Shown here: positions 1-8,012 of the stretch, piece after piece | Layout: each line of letters starts with the position of its first letter | Position numbering within the stretch: the first letter of the stretch is position 1 | Source of the DNA: Deinococcus arboris | Lineage (GTDB): Bacteria > Deinococcota > Deinococci > Deinococcales > Deinococcaceae | Length of the DNA: 64,000 nt | Direction: 5' to 3' | Assembly (NCBI RefSeq): GCF_009755355.1 | Contig: NZ_WQLB01000003.1 | Span: 124,001 to 188,000 of the forward strand | Program-made: the position numbers and the translations under genes | The notes under the pieces: model-generated | Databases searched by the model: none | Told to the model about the DNA's origin: nothing | The model's input: the letters and a program-made list of their open reading frames with translations, nothing else

Positions 1-29
1 CGATTATCCCTGCGCCAGTCCACTGAACT

Positions 30-692
30 ATGACTAGGCGAGTGACGACAAAGCGAGCAAATCTCGGAGCCAGACTCTCAAAATTCTGCCGAGTAGGGTT
101 GACTGCGCTATTCACGGCGCAGGGGTGGGCCAGCGCCTGTGATCGGTCAGGAACACTGGAAGACTTTCTTTTGATCACCCAGGACGAAGAATGGATGCGG
201 CCAATACCATGTAGCCCCGCCGTTTCTTCTGGGGTAAAGACGCGCTCATGCTTCAAGACCCGCAACCTGAATGACATCTTCCAGGAAACGTTCTGGCCGT
301 ATGAACTTGAACGGCGAGGCGACCGATTTGAAACGTCGAAGGACACTTTCTTTGAGACGGGCATCAGGGCCAGAGCTCTGCCCTACTGTCAAGGCCATCT
401 GCTCATCGTTGAAAAGGCCCTAACACACTATTCTTACCTCCTGAACCTTTTCGAGTCAGTCAGTTTTTCACGCGATACTCTTTGTTCTAAAGTCCTGCAA
501 AATGATAAAGCTGCACTTATAGAGACCTGTCAACTGAATGAATTTGAAGATGATAGAGGAGATCGCTACGGCAGCACGGAGTATGTGCTGCTGACTCTTA
601 CACGCCATACAGAATTCGGGCGATGCGGAGAACCTGTTCTCCTCATCATTGGCCTCTGCAATTGGTTCATCAGACCACTTAAAGATCTCTAA
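30..692 (+). CDS. Hypothetical protein, AT-richer orphan frame before pyrC
   Basis: An open frame of 220 codons that I do not recognise. The stretch is visibly poorer in G+C than everything after it, so a long frame here is less likely to be the usual GC-driven artefact. It stops 12 bases before pyrC, and the pyrC Shine-Dalgarno sequence sits right at its end. No signal peptide, membrane segment or catalytic motif is evident. The C-terminal third is rich in acidic and hydrophobic residues and looks globular. No Shine-Dalgarno is obvious at 30 and the true start could be internal. It may be a recently acquired gene inserted upstream of pyrC, or a chance frame. Confidence 0.35.
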   Translation: MTRRVTTKRANLGARLSKFCRVGLTALFTAQGWASACDRSGTLEDFLLITQDEEWMRPIPCSPAVSSGVKTRSCFKTRNLNDIFQETFWPYELERRGDRFETSKDTFFETGIRARALPYCQGHLLIVEKALTHYSYLLNLFESVSFSRDTLCSKVLQNDKAALIETCQLNEFEDDRGDRYGSTEYVLLTLTRHTEFGRCGEPVLLIIGLCNWFIRPLKDL

Positions 693-704
693 GGAGAGTC
701 ATCT

Positions 705-1970
705 ATGACCATCACCATTACCAACATCAAGCGCGTCGGTTCGGGCGCCACCGAAACGGTCACCATCGAAAACGGCGTCATCAAGGGCTGGAACCTACCC
801 GAAGAGGGGCAGGTCATTGACGGGCAGGGCGGCACCGTGGCCCCGGCTCTGATTGAACTGCACGCCCACCTGCGCGAACCCGGCCAGACCGAGAAAGAAG
901 ACCTGGCCTCGGGCCTGGCCGCAGCGGCGGCGGGCGGCTACGGCACGGTAGTCTCAATGCCCAACACCAGCCCCGTCGTAGATGACCCGGCCATTGTTCG
1001 CACGCTGATCGAGAAGGCGGCAGGCCTGGGTTTTGCGCGCTTGAAACCGGCCGCCGCCCTGACCAAGGGCCAGCAGGGCGAGACCCTGGCAGAGCTGAGC
1101 TACCTGAAAGCCGCTGGGGCCGCCATGTTCACCGACGACGGGCGCACCAACGAGAACGCCCGCACCCTGCGCCTGGGCCTGGAAACGGCGGGCAGCCTGG
1201 GCCTGATGGTCTCTGTTCATGCCGAGGACGCCTCGCTGCGCGCTGACGGTGTGATGAACGAGGGGCCAGTCAGCGAGGCGCTGGGCCTGCCCGGCAACCC
1301 GGCGGCGGCCGAGGCCGCGCGCGTGGCCCGCGACATCGAGATTGTGGCGGAGTTGCATGCGCAGGGGCGCCCAGCGCGGCTGCACATTCAGCACCTGTCC
1401 ACCGCCCGCGCCCTGGACCTGGTGCGCGGGGCCAAGGCGCGCAGCCTGCCCGTGACCTGCGAGGTCTGCCCCCATCACCTCACCCTGACGGACGAGGCGC
1501 TGCGCTCCTTTGATGCCATCTACAAGGTGGCCCCGCCCCTGCGCACCCAGGCCGACGCGGACGCCCTGCTAGAAGGCCTGAAAGACGGCAGCGTGGACTG
1601 CCTGGCCACCGACCACGCGCCCCACACCCGCGCCGAGAAGGAACGGGACCTGCTGGACGCCCCCAGCGGCATCGCCTACATCGAACTGGCGTTTCCGCTG
1701 ATGTACACCCGGTTTGGCGATACGCTGGGCCTGCAAAACCTGCTGAACCTGTTCACCGTGGCCCCCGCCCGCCTGATGGGCTGGACCGAGCCGAGCCTGG
1801 AAGCCGGCGCCCCCGCCGACCTGGTGGTGCTGGACCTGGACACCGAGCGCACGGTGAACCCAGCCGAATTCAAGAGCAAAGCCAAGTTCACCCCCTGGGC
1901 CGGCGAAGCCTTAAAGGGCTGGCCGCTGCTGACGGTGGTGGACGGCAAGTTGGCCTACCAGCGAAGCTGA
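705..1970 (+). CDS. pyrC: Dihydroorotase
   Basis: Zinc amidohydrolase that reversibly closes carbamoyl-aspartate to dihydroorotate, the third step of de novo pyrimidine synthesis, in the cytoplasm. The 421-residue length fits the long bacterial type. The metal-binding motif HAHLREPG is at residues 53-60, followed by the typical GG-GT-V-MPNT block around residue 90, and a second motif DHAPH lies near residue 304. The start is set by AAGGAG eight bases upstream of ATG. A perfect 14-bp hairpin follows the stop. pyrB, often the partner gene, is not inside the window. Confidence 0.96.
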   Translation: MTITITNIKRVGSGATETVTIENGVIKGWNLPEEGQVIDGQGGTVAPALIELHAHLREPGQTEKEDLASGLAAAAAGGYGTVVSMPNTSPVVDDPAIVRTLIEKAAGLGFARLKPAAALTKGQQGETLAELSYLKAAGAAMFTDDGRTNENARTLRLGLETAGSLGLMVSVHAEDASLRADGVMNEGPVSEALGLPGNPAAAEAARVARDIEIVAELHAQGRPARLHIQHLSTARALDLVRGAKARSLPVTCEVCPHHLTLTDEALRSFDAIYKVAPPLRTQADADALLEGLKDGSVDCLATDHAPHTRAEKERDLLDAPSGIAYIELAFPLMYTRFGDTLGLQNLLNLFTVAPARLMGWTEPSLEAGAPADLVVLDLDTERTVNPAEFKSKAKFTPWAGEALKGWPLLTVVDGKLAYQRS

Positions 1971-1988
1971 GTCAGAGGCCGAGAGCGC

Positions 1989-2026
1989 CGAAGGGTCCAG
2001 GGGAATACCTCTCCCTGGACCCTTCG
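1989..2026. terminator. Bidirectional hairpin between convergent genes
   Basis: A perfect 14-bp inverted repeat (arms 1989-2002 and 2013-2026, 10-base loop) lies between the convergent stops of pyrC and the FAD oxidoreductase. There is no clear U-run on either side, but the position fits a shared transcription stop. Confidence 0.65.
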
Positions 2027-2030
2027 ACCT

Positions 2031-3239
2031 TCACCGGTCCAGACGGAAAATCCGCAGGTCGTCCTCGGCGTGGCCCTGAATGCAGGCGGTGAGCAGCCGC
2101 GCCGCCTGCACCGAATAGGTAATGCCGTTGCCGCCATACCCCAGGGCAAACAGGAGCCTCTCTCCGGGCGCCTTTGGGCCGATATAAGCGAGGCCGTCTT
2201 TGGTCTCGCCGAACGTGCCGGCCCAGGCAAAAGCCACTTCAGGGTTCAGGTGAGGCAGCAGCTTTTCCAGGCGGCGTTCCAGGCGCCGCTGCTTGGCCGC
2301 CAGGGCGCGGTCCCGCCGGGCCGGGTTGTGGTGGGCATCGTCCTCGCCGCCCACGACCACGCGGCCGTCGGCGGTGGTGCGGGCATACAGGTACGGGCGG
2401 GCCGTCTCCCAGATCAGGCAGCCCTCAGGCCACGGCTCGCCGTCCGTCTGGGCAATCGGCTCGGTGGCCAGGGCATAGGAATTTTTCAGCTGCGCCAGGC
2501 GCCGCCCCAGGAAGGTTTCTGCCTCGTAGCCGGTCGCCACGACCACCCAGCGGGCCTGCACCTGTGCGCCCCGGTCGGTATGGGCCGTGAAGAGGCGGCG
2601 GTCCTCGTCCAGGCGCGTCACTACCGTCCGGTCGTAGACCCGAGCGCCCCGGCCCAGAGCCCGCTGAAGCAGATGCTGCGCCAGGCGGTAGGGGTCCACC
2701 TCGGCGCCGTCGGTGCTGTACAGCGCTGCTGGGGCGTCAATCCCGAAGCGGGCTTTGAGGTCGCGGGCGTCCAGATACTCGACGTTCAGGCCGGCGCGGG
2801 TGCGGGCCGCGTGTTCTTCTCGCAGCAGCTGGGCGTCCCGCCGGCGACTGGCGTAGTACAGGCTGCCCCGCGCCCTGAACCCGCAGTCGTCGGGCAGCCC
2901 AGCGGTCAGGTCACGCACCCGGTCAATGGCGTCCCGGCACAGGGCGTAGGCGCGTTCAGCGTCAGGCTGACCAATCATGGCGCTCAGGTCCACGAGGTTG
3001 GTGTCGATCTCGTATTGCAGCAGGGCCGTGCTGGCGCTGGTGCTGCCAAAGCCAGCGTCGCGGCGGTCCAGCACCACCGTGTCGAGCCCAGCGGCGCTCA
3101 GGGCGTCGGCCAGCAGGGCGCCGGTAATGCCGGCCCCGATGACCAGCACGTCTGCCTGCTCATGATCCAGCAGGGGCGGGTAGGTGTGCATCAGTCCGTT
3201 GGTCAGAGGCCAGAAGGCGCGTCCACTGCGAAGGTCCAC
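2031..3239 (-). CDS. FAD-dependent oxidoreductase, DAO family
   Basis: Flavoprotein of the D-amino-acid/glycine oxidase superfamily, 402 residues. The dinucleotide-binding GAGITGALLADAL motif lies near residue 36, followed by the expected acidic end of beta-2 (VVLDRRDAG). Near the C-terminus the GYGGNGITYS block closes the FAD site. The N-terminal DLRSGRAFWPL segment before the Rossmann motif matches my memory of relatives of this subfamily, so I favour the GTG at 3239 over the ATG at 3191; neither has a strong Shine-Dalgarno. The substrate cannot be read from sequence. The next gene is on the same strand about 150 bases upstream; co-transcription is possible but unproven. Confidence 0.85.
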   Translation of the reverse strand: MDLRSGRAFWPLTNGLMHTYPPLLDHEQADVLVIGAGITGALLADALSAAGLDTVVLDRRDAGFGSTSASTALLQYEIDTNLVDLSAMIGQPDAERAYALCRDAIDRVRDLTAGLPDDCGFRARGSLYYASRRRDAQLLREEHAARTRAGLNVEYLDARDLKARFGIDAPAALYSTDGAEVDPYRLAQHLLQRALGRGARVYDRTVVTRLDEDRRLFTAHTDRGAQVQARWVVVATGYEAETFLGRRLAQLKNSYALATEPIAQTDGEPWPEGCLIWETARPYLYARTTADGRVVVGGEDDAHHNPARRDRALAAKQRRLERRLEKLLPHLNPEVAFAWAGTFGETKDGLAYIGPKAPGERLLFALGYGGNGITYSVQAARLLTACIQGHAEDDLRIFRLDR

Positions 3240-3390
3240 CGCCCCAATCTACGCAGCACGCTGCCCCCTGAACTGCGCCCAATGCTCCGGTTGTGCCCCA
3301 GAGCCGTTTCTCTTCAACTCTCTTCAATGCCGCAAAAAGCCGGGAGAGTGTCCTGGCTTCTAACGCTATTCAGTCAGGCCCGCTGCGCCG

Positions 3391-4500
3391 TCACTCTTCC
3401 TGCTTCGGCACGTCGGGCTGGGTGCCCCGGAAAGCGTCCTGACCGTCAACCTTCGGCAGCTCGACCACCCGCCCAGTGCGGGCACTCTCGTAGATGGCGG
3501 CCATAATCACGTGGTCCTGCACCCCTTCCTCGCCGGGGGTCCAGGGGGTCTGGTCCTGGCGAATGCAGCGGGCAAAGTGGTCAAATTCCAGCCCAAACTG
3601 GTTGTAGTCCGGAAAGGACGGCTCGCGCTTGCCCGCCTTGTCGCTGATCTGCACCTTGAGTCCTTCATAGGGAAAAGCCGGGTCCATCAGCAGGCTGCCG
3701 TCCTCGCCCAGCACGCGCAGGGTGGTGGTTTTATAGGCCCCGTAACTGGTCAGGGCATTGGCGATCACGCCGCCCGGAAAGCCCAGCATGAAGCTGACCG
3801 ATTCCTCGACTTCCCTGAAGCGCGGGTCACCGCCGGGCTGGTGCTGAGCCGCAAACACCCACTGGGGCTCCTGCCCCAGCACGAAGCGCAGGGTGTTCAG
3901 GCAGTAGATGCCCACGTCGGGGACCGGCCCGCCGCCAGCCAGGTCCCGCTTGAGGCGCCAGGCTTCGGGGTCATCTTCCACCTGAACGTGAATGGAGTCG
4001 AGCAGCTTGACCTTGCCCAGCGCGCCGCCCTGCACCGCCTCCCGCGCTGCCCAGTGTTCAGGGGTGTACTGGCAGCGGTAGGCGGTCATCAGCTTGACCC
4101 CGGCCTCCTGGCAGGCGTCCACAATGGCCTGGGCGTCTTCCACATTCACGCTCAGGGGTTTTTCGCACAGCACATGCTTGCCCATCTGGGCGGCCCGTAC
4201 GGCGTACTCGCGGTGCAGGCTGTTGGGCAGCACGATATACACGGCTTCCACGTCGTCACGTTCGGCCAGACGGTCAAACTCTTCGTAGCTGTACACGTCC
4301 CCTTCGGTCAGGTTGAAGGCGCGGGCAAAGGCCTCGCCCTTGTCCTCTTCACTGGTGACCAGCGCGGCGATATAGGCTTCCTCGCTGATGCGGGCCGCCG
4401 GAATCAGTTCCTCGGCTGTCAACTTGCCAATGCCCACCAGCGCAAAGCCCACGCGCTGGGCCTGGGGGGTCGGAGGGTCAATGTCGGGTTTCAGAGGCAT
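3391..4500 (-). CDS. Gfo/Idh/MocA family oxidoreductase
   Basis: NAD(P)-dependent sugar or cyclitol dehydrogenase-like protein. An N-terminal Rossmann domain begins at VGFALVGIGKL, the family hallmark CEKPLSV lies near residue 110, and an alpha/beta substrate domain follows. The ATG at 4500 gives 369 residues and leaves about 20 residues before the Rossmann strand. The frame stays open upstream to 4683, but that extension overlaps the neighbouring gene and has no family features. The precise substrate is unknown. A short inverted repeat at 4555-4586 sits in the promoter region. Confidence 0.85.
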   Translation of the reverse strand: MPLKPDIDPPTPQAQRVGFALVGIGKLTAEELIPAARISEEAYIAALVTSEEDKGEAFARAFNLTEGDVYSYEEFDRLAERDDVEAVYIVLPNSLHREYAVRAAQMGKHVLCEKPLSVNVEDAQAIVDACQEAGVKLMTAYRCQYTPEHWAAREAVQGGALGKVKLLDSIHVQVEDDPEAWRLKRDLAGGGPVPDVGIYCLNTLRFVLGQEPQWVFAAQHQPGGDPRFREVEESVSFMLGFPGGVIANALTSYGAYKTTTLRVLGEDGSLLMDPAFPYEGLKVQISDKAGKREPSFPDYNQFGLEFDHFARCIRQDQTPWTPGEEGVQDHVIMAAIYESARTGRVVELPKVDGQDAFRGTQPDVPKQEE

Positions 4501-4554
4501 GCGCCCACCGTAAACGCGGCGGCCCCCAGGCACCATGCGGCCACCATTGAGCTG

Positions 4555-4586
4555 TTCTTCAGCCCAGCAAGACCTCTTCTGAAGAA
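4555..4586. promoter_or_regulatory. Inverted repeat upstream of the Gfo/Idh gene
   Basis: TTCTTCAG at 4555-4562 is mirrored by CTGAAGAA at 4579-4586 with a 16-base gap. It lies 55 bases upstream of the oxidoreductase start and 78 bases beyond the end of the TPR-GGDEF gene, so it could be an operator or a weak terminator for the latter. Confidence 0.35.
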
Positions 4587-4663
4587 TTGGGCCTAAGTAG
4601 GAAAGGCAGAGCGCCTGAGAGGAAGGTACGTTGACCCAGCCAGGCCAGGACCGGTCCTTGCCA

Positions 4664-6442
4664 CTACGGCTGAGACAGGTCACCCGCAGCAGAGTGGCGC
4701 CCAGTGGCCCGGCCGGCGGAATGTTGCTGCCGCGCCTGGTCCAGCATGTCCTCGGCCTGGGCGCGGGCGGTGTCGGCGCACACCGTGCTCCCCAGCGTCA
4801 GGCGCAGGCCCGGCAGGTCTGGCCAGGCCCGCGCGGCCAGGGCCCGGCGCAGCCGCTCCAGCAAACGCTCGGCGCCCTCTGCGTCGGTGCCAGGGAGCAG
4901 CAGTGCGAAGTCGTCGCCGTCCAGGTGCGTCAGCAGGTCACCCCCACGAATGAGCTGCTGAATCTGACGGCCCGCGTCTTGCAGCACCCGCGCAGCGGCT
5001 GGGGCCGGCACCGGCTCGGCCCCGAAGTCCAGGCTCAGCACGGCCAGCGACAGGGGCTGATTCCCGCGCCGCGCCTGCTCGAACGCGCGTTCCAGCGCCG
5101 GCAGCAGGACGCGGCGCCCAGGCAGGCCGGTGCGCGGGTCCAGCAGGGCCTGCCCGGCCAGTTCGGCGCGCAGCGGCCCCAGGGTGTGGTGGTGTTCCAG
5201 CCCTGCCTGCGCCAGTTGCAGCCCCTCAAGCCACTCGCGCTGGGCCGCCGCCACCTGGCGGCTGCGCTCCAGGTCCCGCTCAATGACCCGCACGGCGCTT
5301 TGCCGCTCGGCGGCGGCCCGGTTCAGCGCCACCGTCAGGCGCAGGTGTTCGCGCAGATGGCGCAGCGCCCCTGTGAGTTCCTGGCGCGTTTCATGCAGGG
5401 CGCACAGCTGTTTGTGGGCTTCGCTGGCAATCGCGTCGGCATGCAGGCGTTCGGCCAGGGTCAGTGCGCGGTGCAGGGCGTCCCTGGCCGACTCCAGCTG
5501 GCCGCCGTCCAGCAACGTTGTGCCCCGGCGCAGCTGCACGCTGGCTTCCAGATAAAAGTCGCCCATGCGCCCCACCAGCGTCAGGGCCTGCTCGTAGGCG
5601 GCCAGGGCGCTGGCGGCGTCGCCAAAGCGGCGGTGGGTGTCACCCAGGCTGGAGCAGATTTCCACCAGATTTTCCAGGTCGTCGGAGGTTTCAGACAGCT
5701 CGCCAGCCCGGCGCAGAGAACTCAGGGCGCCGTCCCGCTGGCCCAGGGTGGCCTGCAAGCTCCCCAGATTGGTCAGGGCCACAATCTCGTTGTAGGGGCT
5801 GCCGTGGACGCGTGCCAGGTGCAGGGCCTCGTTCTGGTACGACAGGGCTTCCTCGTGGCGTTCCAGGGCCATGCACACGTTGCCAACGTTGTTGGTCGCG
5901 GCAATCCGCACGGTGGTGTTGCCCACGCCCGTTGCCATCCGCAGCGCGCGCAGGGCGTAGTTCAGCGAGGCCGGGTTGTCGTCCAGGCGGTGATACACCA
6001 GGCCTATGTTGTTCAGGCAGGCGCACAGATACCACTCGTTGCCCTGCGACTCGAACATGGTCTGCGCCGTGAAGAGGGCTTCCAGCGCGCTGGGCAGCTG
6101 GCCCAGGCTGGAGCGCACAGTGCCGGTGCCCATCCAGCTGCGCGCCAGCCCCACCGTGTCGCCCGCCGCCTCATGGCCGCGCGCCGCTTCGTCCAGGGCG
6201 TCCAGAGCGGCGCGGTACTGGCCCATGCGGTAGAGGCTGCGGCCCAGTTCCAGCAGCGCCTGCGCGTGGGCGCCGCCGTCCTGCAAGGTCAGGGCCAGGG
6301 CCGCCGCTTCCTTTGCCCGGCGCACGGCGGCGGCGGGGTTCTTGTCCCACAGTTCGGCTGCCAGGGCCAGCAGCGCGCGCAGGCGCTCACGGCCCTGAGC
6401 GGTGTGCACCTGACGCTCAAGCTGGTCCAGCAGGTCGGACAT
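4664..6442 (-). CDS. TPR-repeat protein with degenerate GGDEF domain
   Basis: A 592-residue soluble protein. Residues 1 to about 390 are helical TPR repeats of the ALG-L--LG type. A helical linker follows, then a C-terminal diguanylate cyclase-like domain from about residue 430 that opens with DPRTGLPGRR. The catalytic GGDEF loop reads DGDDF, so the first glycine and the glutamate are changed and cyclase activity is doubtful; it may be a c-di-GMP or GTP sensor. The first-metal aspartate region (VLSLDFG) is retained. The TPR part suggests protein-protein input. It is divergent from the IclR gene. Confidence 0.85.
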   Translation of the reverse strand: MSDLLDQLERQVHTAQGRERLRALLALAAELWDKNPAAAVRRAKEAAALALTLQDGGAHAQALLELGRSLYRMGQYRAALDALDEAARGHEAAGDTVGLARSWMGTGTVRSSLGQLPSALEALFTAQTMFESQGNEWYLCACLNNIGLVYHRLDDNPASLNYALRALRMATGVGNTTVRIAATNNVGNVCMALERHEEALSYQNEALHLARVHGSPYNEIVALTNLGSLQATLGQRDGALSSLRRAGELSETSDDLENLVEICSSLGDTHRRFGDAASALAAYEQALTLVGRMGDFYLEASVQLRRGTTLLDGGQLESARDALHRALTLAERLHADAIASEAHKQLCALHETRQELTGALRHLREHLRLTVALNRAAAERQSAVRVIERDLERSRQVAAAQREWLEGLQLAQAGLEHHHTLGPLRAELAGQALLDPRTGLPGRRVLLPALERAFEQARRGNQPLSLAVLSLDFGAEPVPAPAAARVLQDAGRQIQQLIRGGDLLTHLDGDDFALLLPGTDAEGAERLLERLRRALAARAWPDLPGLRLTLGSTVCADTARAQAEDMLDQARQQHSAGRATGRHSAAGDLSQP

Positions 6443-6632
6443 GGGTCTAGGGCACAGTGTAGACCCCGGCGTTCAGGCCCGGCTCGGCCCAGCGGGACAC
6501 CCCGCCGCTGGTGTACGATAAAGCTCCTGTGTGGGGGAGCCTGTGGAAGTGGCCAGTCAACCGGAAGTTCAGCGGTCAGCCTGCCTCACGCCTGCACCCG
6601 GCGCCGCGCGCCCGCCTCTTTCCGGAGGCCGC

Positions 6633-7493
6633 GTGACGCCCCCCGCAACCCTCAGCACTCCCCGCCCGGTCGTGCAGGGCACCGACGTGCCGACACTGGA
6701 GCGGCCCCTCTTCGTGCTGACGTTCTTCACGCCGCAGCAGCCGCAGTGGTCTCTGTCGAATCTGGCGCGGGCCAGTGGGCTGCCCAAGGCCAGCTGCCTG
6801 CGGGCGCTGCGGGTGCTGGAAAAATACGACCTGCTGGTGCGTGAGGGCGACCGCTACCGCCTGGGCAGCGGCTTTATCGCCATGAAAGCCCACGCCCAGC
6901 AACACGCGCCCCCCCTGAATGTGGCCCTGCCACATCTGGCCCACCTGGCCGAGCAGACTGGCCTGCAGGTGTCGTGGGCCGTGCTGGACGACGAACAGAC
7001 CCTCTACACCGAGGTGCTGCCCCTGGCCGGGTCAGGGCTGGCGCCGGGGGACCGGCGCGCGCTGCTGGGGGACGCTTCAGGGCGTCTGCTGCTGGCCTTT
7101 GCCGAGCGCACCCTGCGCGAGCGGGTTTTTGCCGGGGCCGCTGCACTGGACCACGCCGAGCGCGCCACCCTGGACACCCTGGACAGCGTGAGCCGCCGCA
7201 CCTGGCTCTCGGCGCCGGTGGCGCGTGACCACCTGGAGGGCGCGGTGCAAGTGGCCGCCCCTGCCTTCCGCGCCGGCGGACGCCTGGCAGCGGCCCTGGC
7301 CCTGACCTGGCCCGCCGCCCCCACCACCTGGGCCGGTGCGCACGACACCGTGCAGCATCTGGTGAACACCGCCCAGAAGGTTTCGCGCGACCTGGGGTAC
7401 GAACGGGCCTGGGTCACGGACACCACCTTCTTCCTTCAGGTGCTCACGCGGCTGTCCATGCCGGCCCTGTCTGACCTTCCCCGTCCAGAGTAG
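6633..7493 (+). CDS. IclR family transcriptional regulator
   Basis: DNA-binding regulator with an N-terminal winged helix (WSLSNLARASGLPKASCLRALRVLE) and a C-terminal GAF-like IclR effector domain ending about 30 residues before the stop. The GTG at 6633 is preceded by GGAGG with a 4-base gap and gives 286 residues. An earlier GTG at 6531 is in frame but would add a Pro/Ala-rich tail of no known role. The effector is unknown. It is transcribed divergently from the TPR-GGDEF gene, whose start lies about 190 bases away. Confidence 0.85.
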   Translation: MTPPATLSTPRPVVQGTDVPTLERPLFVLTFFTPQQPQWSLSNLARASGLPKASCLRALRVLEKYDLLVREGDRYRLGSGFIAMKAHAQQHAPPLNVALPHLAHLAEQTGLQVSWAVLDDEQTLYTEVLPLAGSGLAPGDRRALLGDASGRLLLAFAERTLRERVFAGAAALDHAERATLDTLDSVSRRTWLSAPVARDHLEGAVQVAAPAFRAGGRLAAALALTWPAAPTTWAGAHDTVQHLVNTAQKVSRDLGYERAWVTDTTFFLQVLTRLSMPALSDLPRPE

Positions 7494-7624
7494 GGGCGAG
7501 AGGTACGGCGCGGCCAGGAAAAGGCGCGGTGGGCGGGGCTGACGCGCGACCAGAATGGCAAGGCCCGCCGTGGGATGCTCCCTCTCAGCAGGATTCCCAG
7601 AGCACCCCCCTCTCCCGAAACCAT
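7494..7624. other. Intergenic stretch before a dispersed repeat
   Basis: The gap 7494-7953, between the IclR gene and the protease terminator, is non-coding. This first part shows nothing recognisable. The rest holds repeat copy A and a 12-bp inverted repeat, listed separately. Confidence 0.5.
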
Positions 7625-7765
7625 GCATACGGTCTCCGACTGAACTGCTGGCACAATCAGTAAAAGCTGACCGAAGAAAGCAGGAGCAGGAGCGAGCTGA
7701 CCGGCGTGGAGTTTGCATATCGGTCCTGTTCCAACGTGTCAACGGAACATATGGAATCTGCCTCA
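7625..7765 (+). repeat. Dispersed intergenic repeat, copy A
   Basis: One of seven related non-coding elements in this window. Read on this strand it starts with a CTCCGA-type end, carries a small stem (ACTGA 7639-7643, TCAGT 7657-7661), has the conserved block GGCGTGGAGTTTGCA near 7702, and ends in an ACGGAATCC-like block near 7753. It lies between the 3' ends of two convergent genes. Confidence 0.6.
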
Positions 7766-7852
7766 CAGCGGCTGCCCGTTCCATTGAGGGGCCAACCACG
7801 CCCCTCCACTCCCCTTTCGCCGCTGTCTCTGACGGACACTCCCTGTGTTCGC

Positions 7853-7892
7853 CTCAGCGTGGTTAAGGACCATCACTTTCAACCACGCTGAG
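7853..7892. repeat. 12-bp perfect inverted repeat
   Basis: CTCAGCGTGGTT (7853-7864) and AACCACGCTGAG (7881-7892) form a perfect 12-bp stem with a 16-base loop and no U-tract. It lies 60 bases beyond the protease terminator. It could be a second terminator or a mobile-element remnant. Confidence 0.5.
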
Positions 7893-7953
7893 TTCCGTCG
7901 TCAGGCCCTGGGCGGGCGCCTCGTCACCCCCCTTCTCAACCTCACCAAACAAA

Positions 7954-7978
7954 CTGCCTGGCCGATATGGCCAGGCAG
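7954..7978 (-). terminator. Rho-independent terminator of the protease gene
   Basis: A perfect 10-bp stem, CTGCCTGGCC/GGCCAGGCAG, with a 5-base loop. On the minus strand it is followed by TTTGTTTGG. It lies 35 bases past the protease stop codon. Confidence 0.85.
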
Positions 7979-8012
7979 CTTCTCCCAGGTGTTCAGCCGC
8001 AGAGGCTCTGGA

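Noticed and set aside
4631..6844. Long plus-strand frame of 737 codons opposite the TPR-GGDEF gene
   Set aside because: It runs antisense to a clear protein with known domains; its translation is Gln/Gly/Arg-rich with no motif, as expected of GC-driven shadows.
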